DNA of 64,000 bases from Hymenobacter setariae (GTDB lineage: Bacteria; Bacteroidota; Bacteroidia; Cytophagales; Hymenobacteraceae): positions 655,700 to 719,699 of the forward strand of contig NZ_VMRJ01000004.1 of NCBI RefSeq assembly GCF_007713685.1. The letters run 5' to 3'. Each line of letters opens with the position of its first letter. Within the stretch, counting starts at the first letter, position 1. Below, in pieces: positions 45,787 through 53,452 of the stretch. The notes under the pieces were generated by a model, which was not told the origin of the DNA, searched no databases, and worked only from the letters and a program-made list of their open reading frames with translations. The translations under genes were made by a program, and so were the position numbers.

Positions 45787-46383
45787 TTACTTCATGTAAG
45801 AATAGGGCCACTGCTCCCAGTTATCAACTAGCCCAGCCTTTACCGGATTTTCTAATACATAAGATATTATCCGCTCCAGCTCTCCATTGCGCACCACGTG
45901 GTCGTAGCTCTCGGCTTGCCAAAAAGCCCCTGTACGGCCTAATAGCTTATTGGCCTGAGTAGCCGTGTAGCTTTTTAGGCGCTGCAACGTTTTAATGAGC
46001 GGCGGTGCCTCGGGTAGCAGCAATACGACCATATGCAGATGATTCGGCATCAGGCAATAGCTCAGCAAGTCGTAGCCCCGGCCGCCATCGAAGTAGTGGA
46101 GCGACTGCACGACCAAAGCAGCAATGTCGGGCTGCCGGAGCCAAGTAGGGCCAAAGTCGGCGCTGTCCAGTGTGCGGTCGAAACGCCCAAAATACCTTTT
46201 CCGCTCGGCATACAATTGCTCCGGCGTGATATCAGCTCTATTGGTGAGTAGCGCAGCTTCTTCGTGTAGCTGCGCTACTACCTGCCGGGGCAAGGTATCG
46301 GCTAGCCGGAAGGTGAGAAAAATAGCCTCGCCGGGTGGCAAGCGGTGCGGCAGCCGCCGCTCATACTGAATCAAATTGCTCAC
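45787..46383 (-). CDS. REP-associated tyrosine transposase (RAYT, Y1_Tnp/TnpA_REP)
   Basis: 198 aa if started at the GTG at 46383, where family similarity begins (NLIQYERRLPHRLPPGEAIFLTF). The frame is open to 46545 through a palindrome, but that part is only translated repeat. The catalytic motifs of Y1 HUH transposases are intact: HLH at 115-117 (MPNHLHMVV) and the nucleophile Tyr160 (ESYDHVVRN). RAYTs nick and rejoin single-stranded REP hairpins. The gene is flanked on both sides by hairpins of one family and lies in opposite orientation inside an ABC transporter operon. Confidence 0.9.
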   Translation of the reverse strand: MSNLIQYERRLPHRLPPGEAIFLTFRLADTLPRQVVAQLHEEAALLTNRADITPEQLYAERKRYFGRFDRTLDSADFGPTWLRQPDIAALVVQSLHYFDGGRGYDLLSYCLMPNHLHMVVLLLPEAPPLIKTLQRLKSYTATQANKLLGRTGAFWQAESYDHVVRNGELERIISYVLENPVKAGLVDNWEQWPYSYMK

Positions 46384-46407
46384 TCCGCAAGATAAAGCCA
46401 CACCGAG

Positions 46408-46527
46408 GTGTACCGTGGACCCTGCGGGTCCGCGCGTATCAATTTTCGTTAAAGCGCGTGGGTTTGGCATCATTGACTTCTCTTTTTCAATCTTTTCACG
46501 CGCGGACCCGCAGGGTCCACGGTACAC
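46408..46527. repeat. Palindromic repeat flanking the RAYT gene (5' side), GTACCGTGGACCCTGCGG family
   Basis: Perfect arms of about 30 bases (core 46410-46437 and 46498-46525). It lies between the RAYT start and the ABC ATPase start, so it may carry or interrupt promoters of both. Confidence 0.95.
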
Positions 46528-46543
46528 CCCAGCACACCTCCCC

Positions 46544-47377
46544 ATGACCGCCCTTCCTTATCAATACAAATCACCGCTGCTCACCCTCGACCACGTGTCG
46601 ATGCGCTACGGCAATGACCTTATTCTGCGCGACCTCAATGCCCAGGTGCTCGACGTGATTCGGCCCGGCATGAGCCAGGGGCAGGTGGTGGGCATTTATG
46701 GGCGCTCGGGCATCGGCAAGTCGGTGCTGTGCCGACTGCTGGCGGGGCTCGCGGCCCCGAGCACCGGCACCGTGCTAGTGGGCGAGGCGCAGGAGCCCGT
46801 GCAGGCCGGCATGGTGGGCTACGTGCAGCAGCGCTACCCGCTGTTCAACCACTACTCCTTGCGCGACAACCTCTTGCTGGCCGCTCGCCGCCACCACGAC
46901 GCGGCTGAGGCCAAGGTGCGGGTCGAGAATTACCTAGGGCGCTTTGGGCTGGGGGCGCACGCGGGCAAGTACCCGGCACACCTCTCGGGCGGGCAGCGGC
47001 AGCGGGCGGCCATTGCGCAACAGCTGCTGTGCTCCGAGCATTTGATATTGCTCGATGAGCCGTTTTCGGGCCTCGATGTGGCGATGATTGATGAGGTCAA
47101 GAAAATCATTGTGGAGGTCACCACGATGGACGAGCTGAATACCGTACTCATCGTGAGCCACGACATTGCCACCACCACTGCCCTCGCCGACCGCCTTTGG
47201 CTGCTGGCCCCCGAGCGCAGCCCCGACACCGGCCAGCTGTTGCCCGGCGCCACCCTCAGCCCCCGCCACCAATACAACCTGGCCCAACTCGGCTTGGCCT
47301 GGCACCCCGATGTGGAGAGCGAGCCCGAATTTGCCCAGTTCGTAGCCGAACTGAAGGACGAGATACGGGGGAGCTAA
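46544..47377 (+). CDS. ABC transporter ATP-binding protein
   Basis: 277 aa from the ATG at 46544. The frame is open back to 46376, but the upstream part is translated palindrome. Walker A GRSGIGKS (53-60), Q-loop YVQQ (93-96), signature LSGGQ (147-151), Walker B LILLDEP (167-173), and SHD H-loop near 206. It energises the permease encoded at 44887-45660 and probably receives substrate from the OmpA-tethered binding protein. Terminator downstream at 47531. Confidence 0.92.
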   Translation: MTALPYQYKSPLLTLDHVSMRYGNDLILRDLNAQVLDVIRPGMSQGQVVGIYGRSGIGKSVLCRLLAGLAAPSTGTVLVGEAQEPVQAGMVGYVQQRYPLFNHYSLRDNLLLAARRHHDAAEAKVRVENYLGRFGLGAHAGKYPAHLSGGQRQRAAIAQQLLCSEHLILLDEPFSGLDVAMIDEVKKIIVEVTTMDELNTVLIVSHDIATTTALADRLWLLAPERSPDTGQLLPGATLSPRHQYNLAQLGLAWHPDVESEPEFAQFVAELKDEIRGS

Positions 47378-47382
47378 GAAGT

Positions 47383-47527
47383 GTACCGTGGACCCTGCGG
47401 GTCCGCGCGTGGGTAGTTACTCTGTGAGCTACTCACGCGCAGACAAATAGGGCGCGAATCGTTGTTGGGCCGTGTAGCTGACTACTCGATGAACTACTCA
47501 CGCGCGGACCCGCAGGGTCCACGGTAC
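47383..47527. repeat. Nested palindromic repeat, GTACCGTGGACCCTGCGG family
   Basis: Outer 36-base arms (47383-47418 and 47492-47527) with one mismatch. The spacer holds a partial second copy of the inner arm (GAGCTACTCACGCGC, about 47427-47441, repeated in GAACTACTCACGCGC at 47491-47505), which suggests one element landed in or recombined with another. Confidence 0.9.
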
Positions 47528-47530
47528 AAC

Positions 47531-47569
47531 AAAAAACGGCCTCATCGCACTGCGATGAAGCCGTTTTTT
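47531..47569. terminator. Bidirectional terminator
   Basis: 19-base arms AAAAAACGGCCTCATCGCA and TGCGATGAAGCCGTTTTTT with one G-U type mismatch, between the ABC ATPase and the convergent alcohol dehydrogenase. Confidence 0.85.
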
Positions 47570-47586
47570 ATACCTAGTAGCAACCC

Positions 47587-48603
47587 TTACAGGTCGTTGT
47601 CGAGCACGATGCGGTAGTGGGCTTTGCCGGCGCGCAGGTGGTCCATGGCGGCGTTGGCCTGGCTCATGGGGAAATGCTCGGTGAGGGGCTTGATGTCGTG
47701 CAGGGCGCAGAAGCGCAGCATCTTATCAATCTGGGCGCGGTTGCCGGTGGGCGAGGCGCCGAGCGACTGGTTGTTGAGCAGCAGCGGGAACACCGAGACC
47801 GGAATCGGCTCCAGCACGGCGCCCACGAGGTGCAGGCGGCCATTGGGCTTGAGCATGGCGATGATGTCGTTCCAGTCGAGCGACACGTTGGCCGTGATGA
47901 GCAGCAGGTCGAAGGTGCGGGCCAGCTTTTTCAGCTCGGCCTTGTCGGTGCTCGACGCCGTGCGGGTGGCCCCTAGCTGGTGGGCTTCCTCGATTTTGCG
48001 CGGGCTGGAGGTGAAGGCCGTGACATCGCACCCCATCTTGCTGAGGAACATGACGGCCATGTGGCCCAGGCCACCGATGCCGAACACACCCACGCGGTCG
48101 GTGGGCTGCACGTGGTCCATGATGGGGGCAAATACCGTGACGCCGCCGCACAGCAGCGGGCCGGCCTCGGCGGGGTCTACGCCCTCCGGAATGGGCACCG
48201 CCCACACCCAGTGGCTGCGCACCTGCTGCGCAAAGGCCCCGTGCCGCCCCACGATGGTGGGCTGCAAGGTGGTGCACATCTGCTGGTCGCCGTGGAGGCA
48301 GGGCTCGCAGTGCAGGCAGCTGCTGGCGCTCCAGCCCACGCCCACGCGCTGGCCGATTTCGAGGCCTTTTTGGGCCGCTACGTCGCCGAGGCCCACAATG
48401 CGGCCGATGGCTTCGTGGCCGGGCACGAACGGATAGGCCGAGATGCCCCACTCGTTGTCGAGCATCGAGAGGTCGGAGTGGCAGATGCCGCAGTACTCCA
48501 CGGCAATGTCTACTTCTTCGGCACCTAGGGGGCCGGGGTCGTAGCTAAACGGTTCGAGCTGGCCGTGGGCGGCACTGGCAGCTAGGGCTTTTACTTCAGC
48601 CAT
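47587..48603 (-). CDS. Zinc-dependent alcohol/aldehyde dehydrogenase (YahK/AHR type)
   Basis: 338 aa from the ATG at 48603. Catalytic zinc ligands Cys38 (CGICHSD), His63 and Glu64 (PGHE); structural zinc Cys96, Cys99, Cys102 and Cys110; nucleotide-binding GIGGLGHMAV in the middle. The CGICHSD start and the sequence as a whole match the cinnamyl-alcohol-dehydrogenase-like YahK/AdhA group, which reduces aldehydes with NADPH. Cytoplasmic. It could detoxify aldehydes. Confidence 0.92.
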   Translation of the reverse strand: MAEVKALAASAAHGQLEPFSYDPGPLGAEEVDIAVEYCGICHSDLSMLDNEWGISAYPFVPGHEAIGRIVGLGDVAAQKGLEIGQRVGVGWSASSCLHCEPCLHGDQQMCTTLQPTIVGRHGAFAQQVRSHWVWAVPIPEGVDPAEAGPLLCGGVTVFAPIMDHVQPTDRVGVFGIGGLGHMAVMFLSKMGCDVTAFTSSPRKIEEAHQLGATRTASSTDKAELKKLARTFDLLLITANVSLDWNDIIAMLKPNGRLHLVGAVLEPIPVSVFPLLLNNQSLGASPTGNRAQIDKMLRFCALHDIKPLTEHFPMSQANAAMDHLRAGKAHYRIVLDNDL

Positions 48604-48942
48604 TGGGCAGGTAGTGGTTTGGTTTGGAGAAGGGTAAAACAGCTGTTTCACTCAGAAACGAGCCGTTGCTTCCTCCAACCACTAGCGGCCGGCTAGGTTT
48701 GGCGGGATGGTGTAAGAGTAGCGATTAGCAATGCGCGCAATGGTTTCCAGGGCTGTGGTATTGGCTACGCGCCTGCCTTTTTTGGATGGCTTTTGTGAGC
48801 TTCACGGCTTCCTTTACCCACTACGGACTTGGAAATGGTATTAGCAGTGAATTTCACGGCAGTAAGGTATTGTCTGACTTACTAATGCAGCGGCAATCTA
48901 TTGCTACCACAAAAGCAGCTTGTCTATCTGTTTTTCAGCGTT
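48604..48942. other. Intergenic region, no supported gene
   Basis: 339 bases. A minus-strand open stretch of about 40 codons (roughly 48696-48815, ending PPNLAGR then stop) has coding-like content but no start codon, so it may be a gene relic. A 77-codon plus-strand frame from 48786 runs antisense into the DUF416 gene and has no family resemblance. GC content drops from about 48780 onward. Confidence 0.4.
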
Positions 48943-49833
48943 TTACAAAACCGAAAATTCAACCAGCATGTCTTGCTCATTCAAGCTTTTCAGCAACGCA
49001 AGGTTTTCCGAATTTATGATAGGCATTTTAGCTAATTCTTCCAATAGCACCGCCTGCCTTTTATTCTCTCGTATCATAAATGGGCTTGCTTGAATAAACG
49101 CTTCTAATTCCGCCCTAGCAGCAGGGGCTTCGTCCTCCCCTACTTCCTGTATGTACATATCAACAGTATCTAACGGAGCAGCGCTGCAATTAGCAGCATG
49201 AATTGTCTCGCCACTTAATACGAAATTCAGTGCCTCCACCATCGCCCCGAAAGCATCAAAAGCATATGAGGCGAAGCTGTTTGTGGTCTCATCCAAATCA
49301 GGCCACAATGATTCGACTTCTTCCTTTAAAGCTATGTACTCCTCCAGCGAATGAGACGGGCTTACTGAGAAAATATAAATGGCGGCAATAGACCTTTCAA
49401 ACACGTCACGGGCTGGCCTTTTTTCTTCCTCGTCAAACCTTGCTATTGAAGGCAGCATCTTTTCGCAATTGAGCGCGCAAAAAGCTGCTTGGTGACTATT
49501 TGGCAACGATGCAATAAGCTGAGTAATTTCCATTCTGATTAAGCTAGCTGGACATTCTTGGTTCAGCTTTTTCATTTCGAAAAAGCAGGTATCGCAGACC
49601 AATCTAATTTTTGCGAAAGCCTCCGATTTGTCGTTCCATTCGCCAGCTTCTGTCAGCACTTCATCGCAAGCGTCGCACCATGCATTGAGTTCATCATTTG
49701 CATAAGTCACGCCGGGGTCTGATGTGAACGGCTCATTGAAGCCGACGGGCATCTGCAAGTTCAAGTGCTGGCAAACATAAGCAGGATACCTAGTCCCATG
49801 CGTACAGCACTCTACGACGTTTTTTTCTTCCAT
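48943..49833 (-). CDS. DUF416 (YjaG-like) protein with N-terminal zinc-ribbon region
   Basis: 296 aa. The N-terminal 100 residues have paired Cys/His motifs (CCTHGTRYPAYVCQH, WCDACDEV, LVCDTCF) that look like treble-clef or zinc-ribbon ligands. The rest matches DUF416/YjaG (FCALNCEKMLPSIARF, FDAFGAMVEALNFVLSGE, and an acidic C-terminal half). YjaG has no established function. Base composition is clearly AT-richer than the neighbours and codon use differs, pointing to acquisition by transfer. A TATTTTTG lies only a few bases before the ATG. Confidence 0.75.
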   Translation of the reverse strand: MEEKNVVECCTHGTRYPAYVCQHLNLQMPVGFNEPFTSDPGVTYANDELNAWCDACDEVLTEAGEWNDKSEAFAKIRLVCDTCFFEMKKLNQECPASLIRMEITQLIASLPNSHQAAFCALNCEKMLPSIARFDEEEKRPARDVFERSIAAIYIFSVSPSHSLEEYIALKEEVESLWPDLDETTNSFASYAFDAFGAMVEALNFVLSGETIHAANCSAAPLDTVDMYIQEVGEDEAPAARAELEAFIQASPFMIRENKRQAVLLEELAKMPIINSENLALLKSLNEQDMLVEFSVL

Positions 49834-49854
49834 TAGTCAAAAATAGATAGCCCT

Positions 49855-50093
49855 ACCCTACTCCCGCCCCAGCGCCTGGGTAAGGACCTGGAGCAGCTGG
49901 CCGCCGCTGTTGGTGCGCAGGTTGCGGGCGAACGTGGGGTTGCTATCGGCCCAGCGGGTGGCTTCGGCGGGAGTGAGCCAGCCGAGTAGCTCGCGGAGCT
50001 TGAGCAGGTTGGCTTCGGTGCCGCTGGTCAGGGTCTGGGCTTCGCTGGTGTAGGGGGTGGCGAGCAGGGCCGGGGTTTCGGCGTCGCGCCGGC
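49855..50093 (-). pseudogene. Truncated copy of the 3' end of the AAA+ ATPase gene
   Basis: About 230 bases closely match the 3' end of the intact ATPase gene at 55304 (peptide SEAQTLTSGTEANLLKLREL...SGGQLLQVLTQ), with a deletion of about 40 bases near the stop. The similarity ends abruptly at the stop of elaA. No start or ATPase domain is present, so it cannot be a working gene. Confidence 0.85.
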
Positions 50094-50095
50094 TA

Positions 50096-50545
50096 CTAGG
50101 GCCGCACCATGTGCACGTGCGGAATACCATCTTCTAGATACCCCTCGTCGTCTGCCACGAAGCCGAAGCTTTCGTAGAATGCCCGCAGGTACTGCTGCGC
50201 CCCAATCTTGATGGGCTGCACCCCAAACAGCGCCTCGCACTGCCCGATGGCTTGGCGCAGCAGCTCGCGACCCAGGCCGGCGCCCCGGTGGCGCGGCGAC
50301 GTCACGACCCGCCCAATGCTGGCTTGGTCGTAGCTGCGGCCGGCCTCAAACAGGCGCGCATAGGCCGCCAGCTCGCCCGCGGCGGTGTAGCCCAGCAGGT
50401 GGTAGGCGGATTGGTCGTGCCCATCAATATCCTGAAACGCGCAGGTTTGCTCCACTACGAAGACTTCGCTGCGCAGCTGTAACAGGGCATAGAGTTCGGC
50501 CAGGGTAAGGGCCTCGAAGGGTTTGGTAGTCCAGTGCAGGGTCAT
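50096..50545 (-). CDS. elaA: ElaA-family GNAT N-acetyltransferase
   Basis: 149 aa from the ATG at 50545. The ElaA pattern is clear: WTTKPFEALTLAELYALLQLRSEVFVVEQ at the start, YARLF, IGRVVTSPRHRGAGLGREL (acetyl-CoA loop R-G-A-G-L-G) and AQQYLRAFYESFGF. GNAT enzymes move acetyl from acetyl-CoA to an amine; the ElaA substrate is unknown. The stop codon abuts a decayed piece of the AAA+ gene, marking an old recombination joint. Confidence 0.9.
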   Translation of the reverse strand: MTLHWTTKPFEALTLAELYALLQLRSEVFVVEQTCAFQDIDGHDQSAYHLLGYTAAGELAAYARLFEAGRSYDQASIGRVVTSPRHRGAGLGRELLRQAIGQCEALFGVQPIKIGAQQYLRAFYESFGFVADDEGYLEDGIPHVHMVRP

Positions 50546-50604
50546 AGGGCCGCGAAAGTAGCACCGGGCGCGGGGTGACACCCGCCACTTGTTACCCGCC
50601 GCCA

Positions 50605-50955
50605 CCCTCCTCCTGCCCCAGCGCCTCCAGTATCCCTCAAGCCTGCTAGGAATACGCTTTACACTTGTTCCCGAATTAAGAAAAACGTAAAGACGGGTCA
50701 TGCTGAACGCAGTGAAGCATCTCTATCGCTTCATCCGAACCGTTCAACGAAGCGGTAGAGATGCTTCACTGCGTTCAGCATGACAAACGTCTATAAGGAT
50801 TTTGGCTAAGTGAGGGAACCTAGGGCCGCCCGCTACTGGTGCGTAAGTGGCGGACGAACGTAGAGGTGCTACCAGCCCAGCGGCTAGCCTCGGCAGCGAT
50901 GCCCTAAGAACTTGCGGAGCTTGAGCAACTTGCACTTAAAGCTGTTGGTGAGGCA
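50605..50955 (-). pseudogene. Second, older copy of the AAA+ ATPase 3' end, split by a palindrome
   Basis: 50818-50955 still aligns with the AAA+ gene 3' region (GGCCGCC..CTACTGGTGCG, CAGCCCAGCGG, TTGCGGAGCTTGAGCAACTT), and a short match (CTGCCCCAGCGCCTC, about 50613-50627) represents the very end of the gene. A palindrome at 50691-50792 sits between the two parts. More mutated than the copy at 49855, so older. Confidence 0.65.
50691..50792. repeat. Palindromic repeat, TCATGCTGAACGCAGTGAAGC family
   Basis: Arms of about 40 bases (from 50691 and ending 50792), few mismatches. It appears inserted in the decayed AAA+ fragment, so it is younger than the duplication. Confidence 0.85.
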
Positions 50956-51130
50956 TTTGCATTCATCTATTCTTCATTGAAATAAAGTGAAAAAAGCCCC
51001 CCCTTTTTTGCTTGAACTCCCGTAGTACGGCCCATCTTGCCTGGGTTGGGGCCGCCTGCGCCACTGGCCTGGCTGGTCGTTGCGTGTGCCGGGCGGCAGG
51101 CGGCGGCCATTCGTGCTGCGCCCCGCTAGT

Positions 51131-53440
51131 ATGCCAGAAACCCGTGACAGTATTACCGACATTTGGGGGCCCCGCACCGGCTTTGAGGGCCAGGAGCAGT
51201 GGCCCGCCCGCATAGACGAGCACACCACCGAGGCGCCCGACCACTGGGTGCAGAGCGCCTGCGTGCTGTGCTCCAATGGCTGCGGCGTTGATATTGGGGT
51301 GAAAGACGGCCGCATTGTGGGCGTGCGCGGCCGGGCCGTGGACAGCGTCAACCACGGCCGCCTAGGGCCCAAGGGCCTGCACGGCTGGGTGGCCAACAAC
51401 AGCCCCGACCGCCTCACCAAGCCGCTCATCCGGCGCAACGGGCAGCTCGAAGAAGCCACCTGGGAAGAGGCCATGAGCCTGATTGTGCAGAAGTCGAAAG
51501 ACCTGATAGCCAAGCACACCAGCAGCTCCATTGGGTTTTATACCTCGGGCCAGCTCTTTCTGGAAGAATACTACGCCCTGGCCATTGTGGGCAAAGCCGG
51601 CCTAGGCACGCCGCACATGGACGGCAACACCCGCCTGTGCACGGCCACGGCCGCAGCGGCCCTCAAAGCGTCGTTTGGCTCCGATGGGCAGCCCGGCTCC
51701 TACGCCGACCTCGATAGCACGGAGGCCATTTTGCACGTGGGCCACAACATCGCCTCGCAGCAAACGGTGCTTTGGATGCGGATACTCGACCGGCTGGCCG
51801 GCCCCAACCCGCCCAAGCTGGTCGTGATAGACCCGCGCCGCACCTACACCGCCGAGAAAGCCACCGTGCACCTAGCGCCCCGCGTGGGCACCAACATCCC
51901 GGTGATGAACGGCCTGCTGCACCTTATCATCGAGGCCGGCCACCTCAACCACGCCTACATCGAGGCGCACACCCTAGGCTTTGAGGAGCTGAAGAAAACC
52001 GTGGCCAAGTGGACGCCCGACCGTGTGGAGCGCCTCACCGGCGTGCCGGCCGACAAGCTGCGCGCCGCCGCCGACATCCTAGGAACTTGCAAAACACTGG
52101 TCTCGACCGTATTGCAGGGCGTGTACCAGTCGATGCAAGCCACCGCGTCGGCCGTGCAGGTCAACAACTTGCACCTGCTGCGCGGCCTGCTGGGGCACGA
52201 TGGCAGCGGCATCTACCAGATGAATGGCCAGCCTACGGCCCAAAATACCCGCGAATGCGGCGCCGACGGCGACCTGCCCGGCTTCCGCAACTGGGGCAAC
52301 GAAACTCACATCCAGGAGCTAGCCGACCTCTGGAACGTGCACCCCGACCAGATTCCGCACTGGGCGCCGCCTACCCACGCCATGCAAATCTGGCGCTACT
52401 GCGAAACGGGCTCCATCAAAATGCTCTGGATTAGCGGCACCAACCCGCTGGTATCGATGCCCGACCTGGCACGGGCGCGCAAGATTCTGGCCAAGGAAGA
52501 CCTGTTTGTCATCGTGCAAGACGCCTTCCTCACCGAAACCACGAAGTATGCCGACGTGGTGCTGCCCGCCGCCATTTGGGGCGAGAAAACTGGCTGCTTT
52601 ACCAACGTGGGCCGCACGGTGCACATCTCGCACAGGGCCGTGAACCCGCCCGGCGAGGCCCGCTCCGACTTCGATATTTTTGTGGACTACTCGCGGCGCA
52701 TGGACTTCCGCGACCAGCACGGCGCCCCGCTGCTCACCAGCACCTGGCAAACCACCGAAGACGCCTTCAACGCCTGGCGCGAGTGCACCCGCGGCCGCCC
52801 CTGCGACTACACCGGCATGAGCTACGCCAAGCTCAGCGAGGGCTCGGGCATTCAGTGGCCTTGCAACGAGGAGTTTCCCGATGGCAAGAAGCACCTCTAC
52901 GAAGACGGCGTTTTTGCCACCGCCACCGAGTACTGCGAAACCTACGGCGAAGACCTCGAAACCGGCGCACCCCGCTCCAAAGAAGAGTACCAAGCCATCA
53001 ACCCCAATGGCCGGGCCTTCTTGCACGGCGTAGACTACGAGCCGCCCCACGAGGAGCCCGACGAGCAGTACCCGCTGTGGCTCACCACGGGCCGCGTGGT
53101 GTTTCACTTCCACACCCGCACCAAAACCGGCCGCTCGAAGGCCCTGCAAGACGCCGCGCCCGACAGCTTTGTGCAGCTAGCCACCGAAGACGCCGCCCGC
53201 TACGGCATCAGCGAAGGCGATATGGTGGAGGTGACCTCGCGCCGCGGCCGCGTGCTAGAGCCCGCCCGCGTGGGCGGCATCGAGCCGGGCCTGGTGTTCA
53301 TCCCGTTTCACTACGGATATTGGGATAAGGCCGACCGCCCCCGCGCCGCCAACGAGCTGACCCTGACTGAGTGGGACCCGGTCAGCAAGCAGCCGCATTT
53401 CAAGTACGCCGCCGTCAAGCTGCGCAAAGTTCACGCCTAA
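51131..53440 (+). CDS. Molybdopterin oxidoreductase (NasA/FdhF-like) lacking the fourth Fe-S cysteine
   Basis: 769 aa from the ATG at 51131. Cys44, Cys47 and Cys51 form the CxxCxxxC start of a [4Fe-4S] motif, but the usual fourth Cys in GxLCxKG is Gly79 (GRLGPKG). Cys170 in NTRLCTA is the likely molybdenum ligand. Later bis-MGD motifs include GTNPLVSMPDL, ADVVLPAAIWGEKTGCFTN and the C-terminal MoCo-dinucleotide domain (WLTTGRVVFHFHTRTKTGRS). It is annotated in relatives as nitrate reductase or formate dehydrogenase; no nir or nark gene is nearby. There is no Tat signal, so it is cytoplasmic. The next gene follows after 12 bases. Confidence 0.85.
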   Translation: MPETRDSITDIWGPRTGFEGQEQWPARIDEHTTEAPDHWVQSACVLCSNGCGVDIGVKDGRIVGVRGRAVDSVNHGRLGPKGLHGWVANNSPDRLTKPLIRRNGQLEEATWEEAMSLIVQKSKDLIAKHTSSSIGFYTSGQLFLEEYYALAIVGKAGLGTPHMDGNTRLCTATAAAALKASFGSDGQPGSYADLDSTEAILHVGHNIASQQTVLWMRILDRLAGPNPPKLVVIDPRRTYTAEKATVHLAPRVGTNIPVMNGLLHLIIEAGHLNHAYIEAHTLGFEELKKTVAKWTPDRVERLTGVPADKLRAAADILGTCKTLVSTVLQGVYQSMQATASAVQVNNLHLLRGLLGHDGSGIYQMNGQPTAQNTRECGADGDLPGFRNWGNETHIQELADLWNVHPDQIPHWAPPTHAMQIWRYCETGSIKMLWISGTNPLVSMPDLARARKILAKEDLFVIVQDAFLTETTKYADVVLPAAIWGEKTGCFTNVGRTVHISHRAVNPPGEARSDFDIFVDYSRRMDFRDQHGAPLLTSTWQTTEDAFNAWRECTRGRPCDYTGMSYAKLSEGSGIQWPCNEEFPDGKKHLYEDGVFATATEYCETYGEDLETGAPRSKEEYQAINPNGRAFLHGVDYEPPHEEPDEQYPLWLTTGRVVFHFHTRTKTGRSKALQDAAPDSFVQLATEDAARYGISEGDMVEVTSRRGRVLEPARVGGIEPGLVFIPFHYGYWDKADRPRAANELTLTEWDPVSKQPHFKYAAVKLRKVHA

Positions 53441-53452
53441 GCCCGCCCCGCC

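Larger units (their letters stand above)
45665..46527. mobile_element. Putative REPtron: RAYT gene bracketed by cognate palindromes
   Basis: A unit of about 860 bases made of palindrome (45665-45784), RAYT gene, palindrome (46408-46527). It separates an ABC permease from its ATPase. Non-autonomous copies of the same palindrome lie at 42854, 47383 and (decayed) 36563. The unit boundaries are inferred from the outer ends of the two palindromes. Confidence 0.7.

Noticed and set aside
46376..46543. N-terminal extension of the ABC ATPase frame
   Set aside because: The extra residues are translated palindrome (PRCTVDPAGPR...); the domain starts at the ATG at 46544.
46384..46545. N-terminal extension of the RAYT frame
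   Set aside because: It reads through the flanking hairpin, and family similarity begins only at about NLIQYERR.
44743..47527. CRISPR-like array, because similar repeats recur at intervals
   Set aside because: Repeats are palindromes of 100 or more bases, unevenly spaced by genes, with no short spacers and no cas genes.
48786..49019. 77-codon plus-strand frame antisense to the DUF416 gene
   Set aside because: No family resemblance, overlaps the real gene, and base use fits the complement of that gene.
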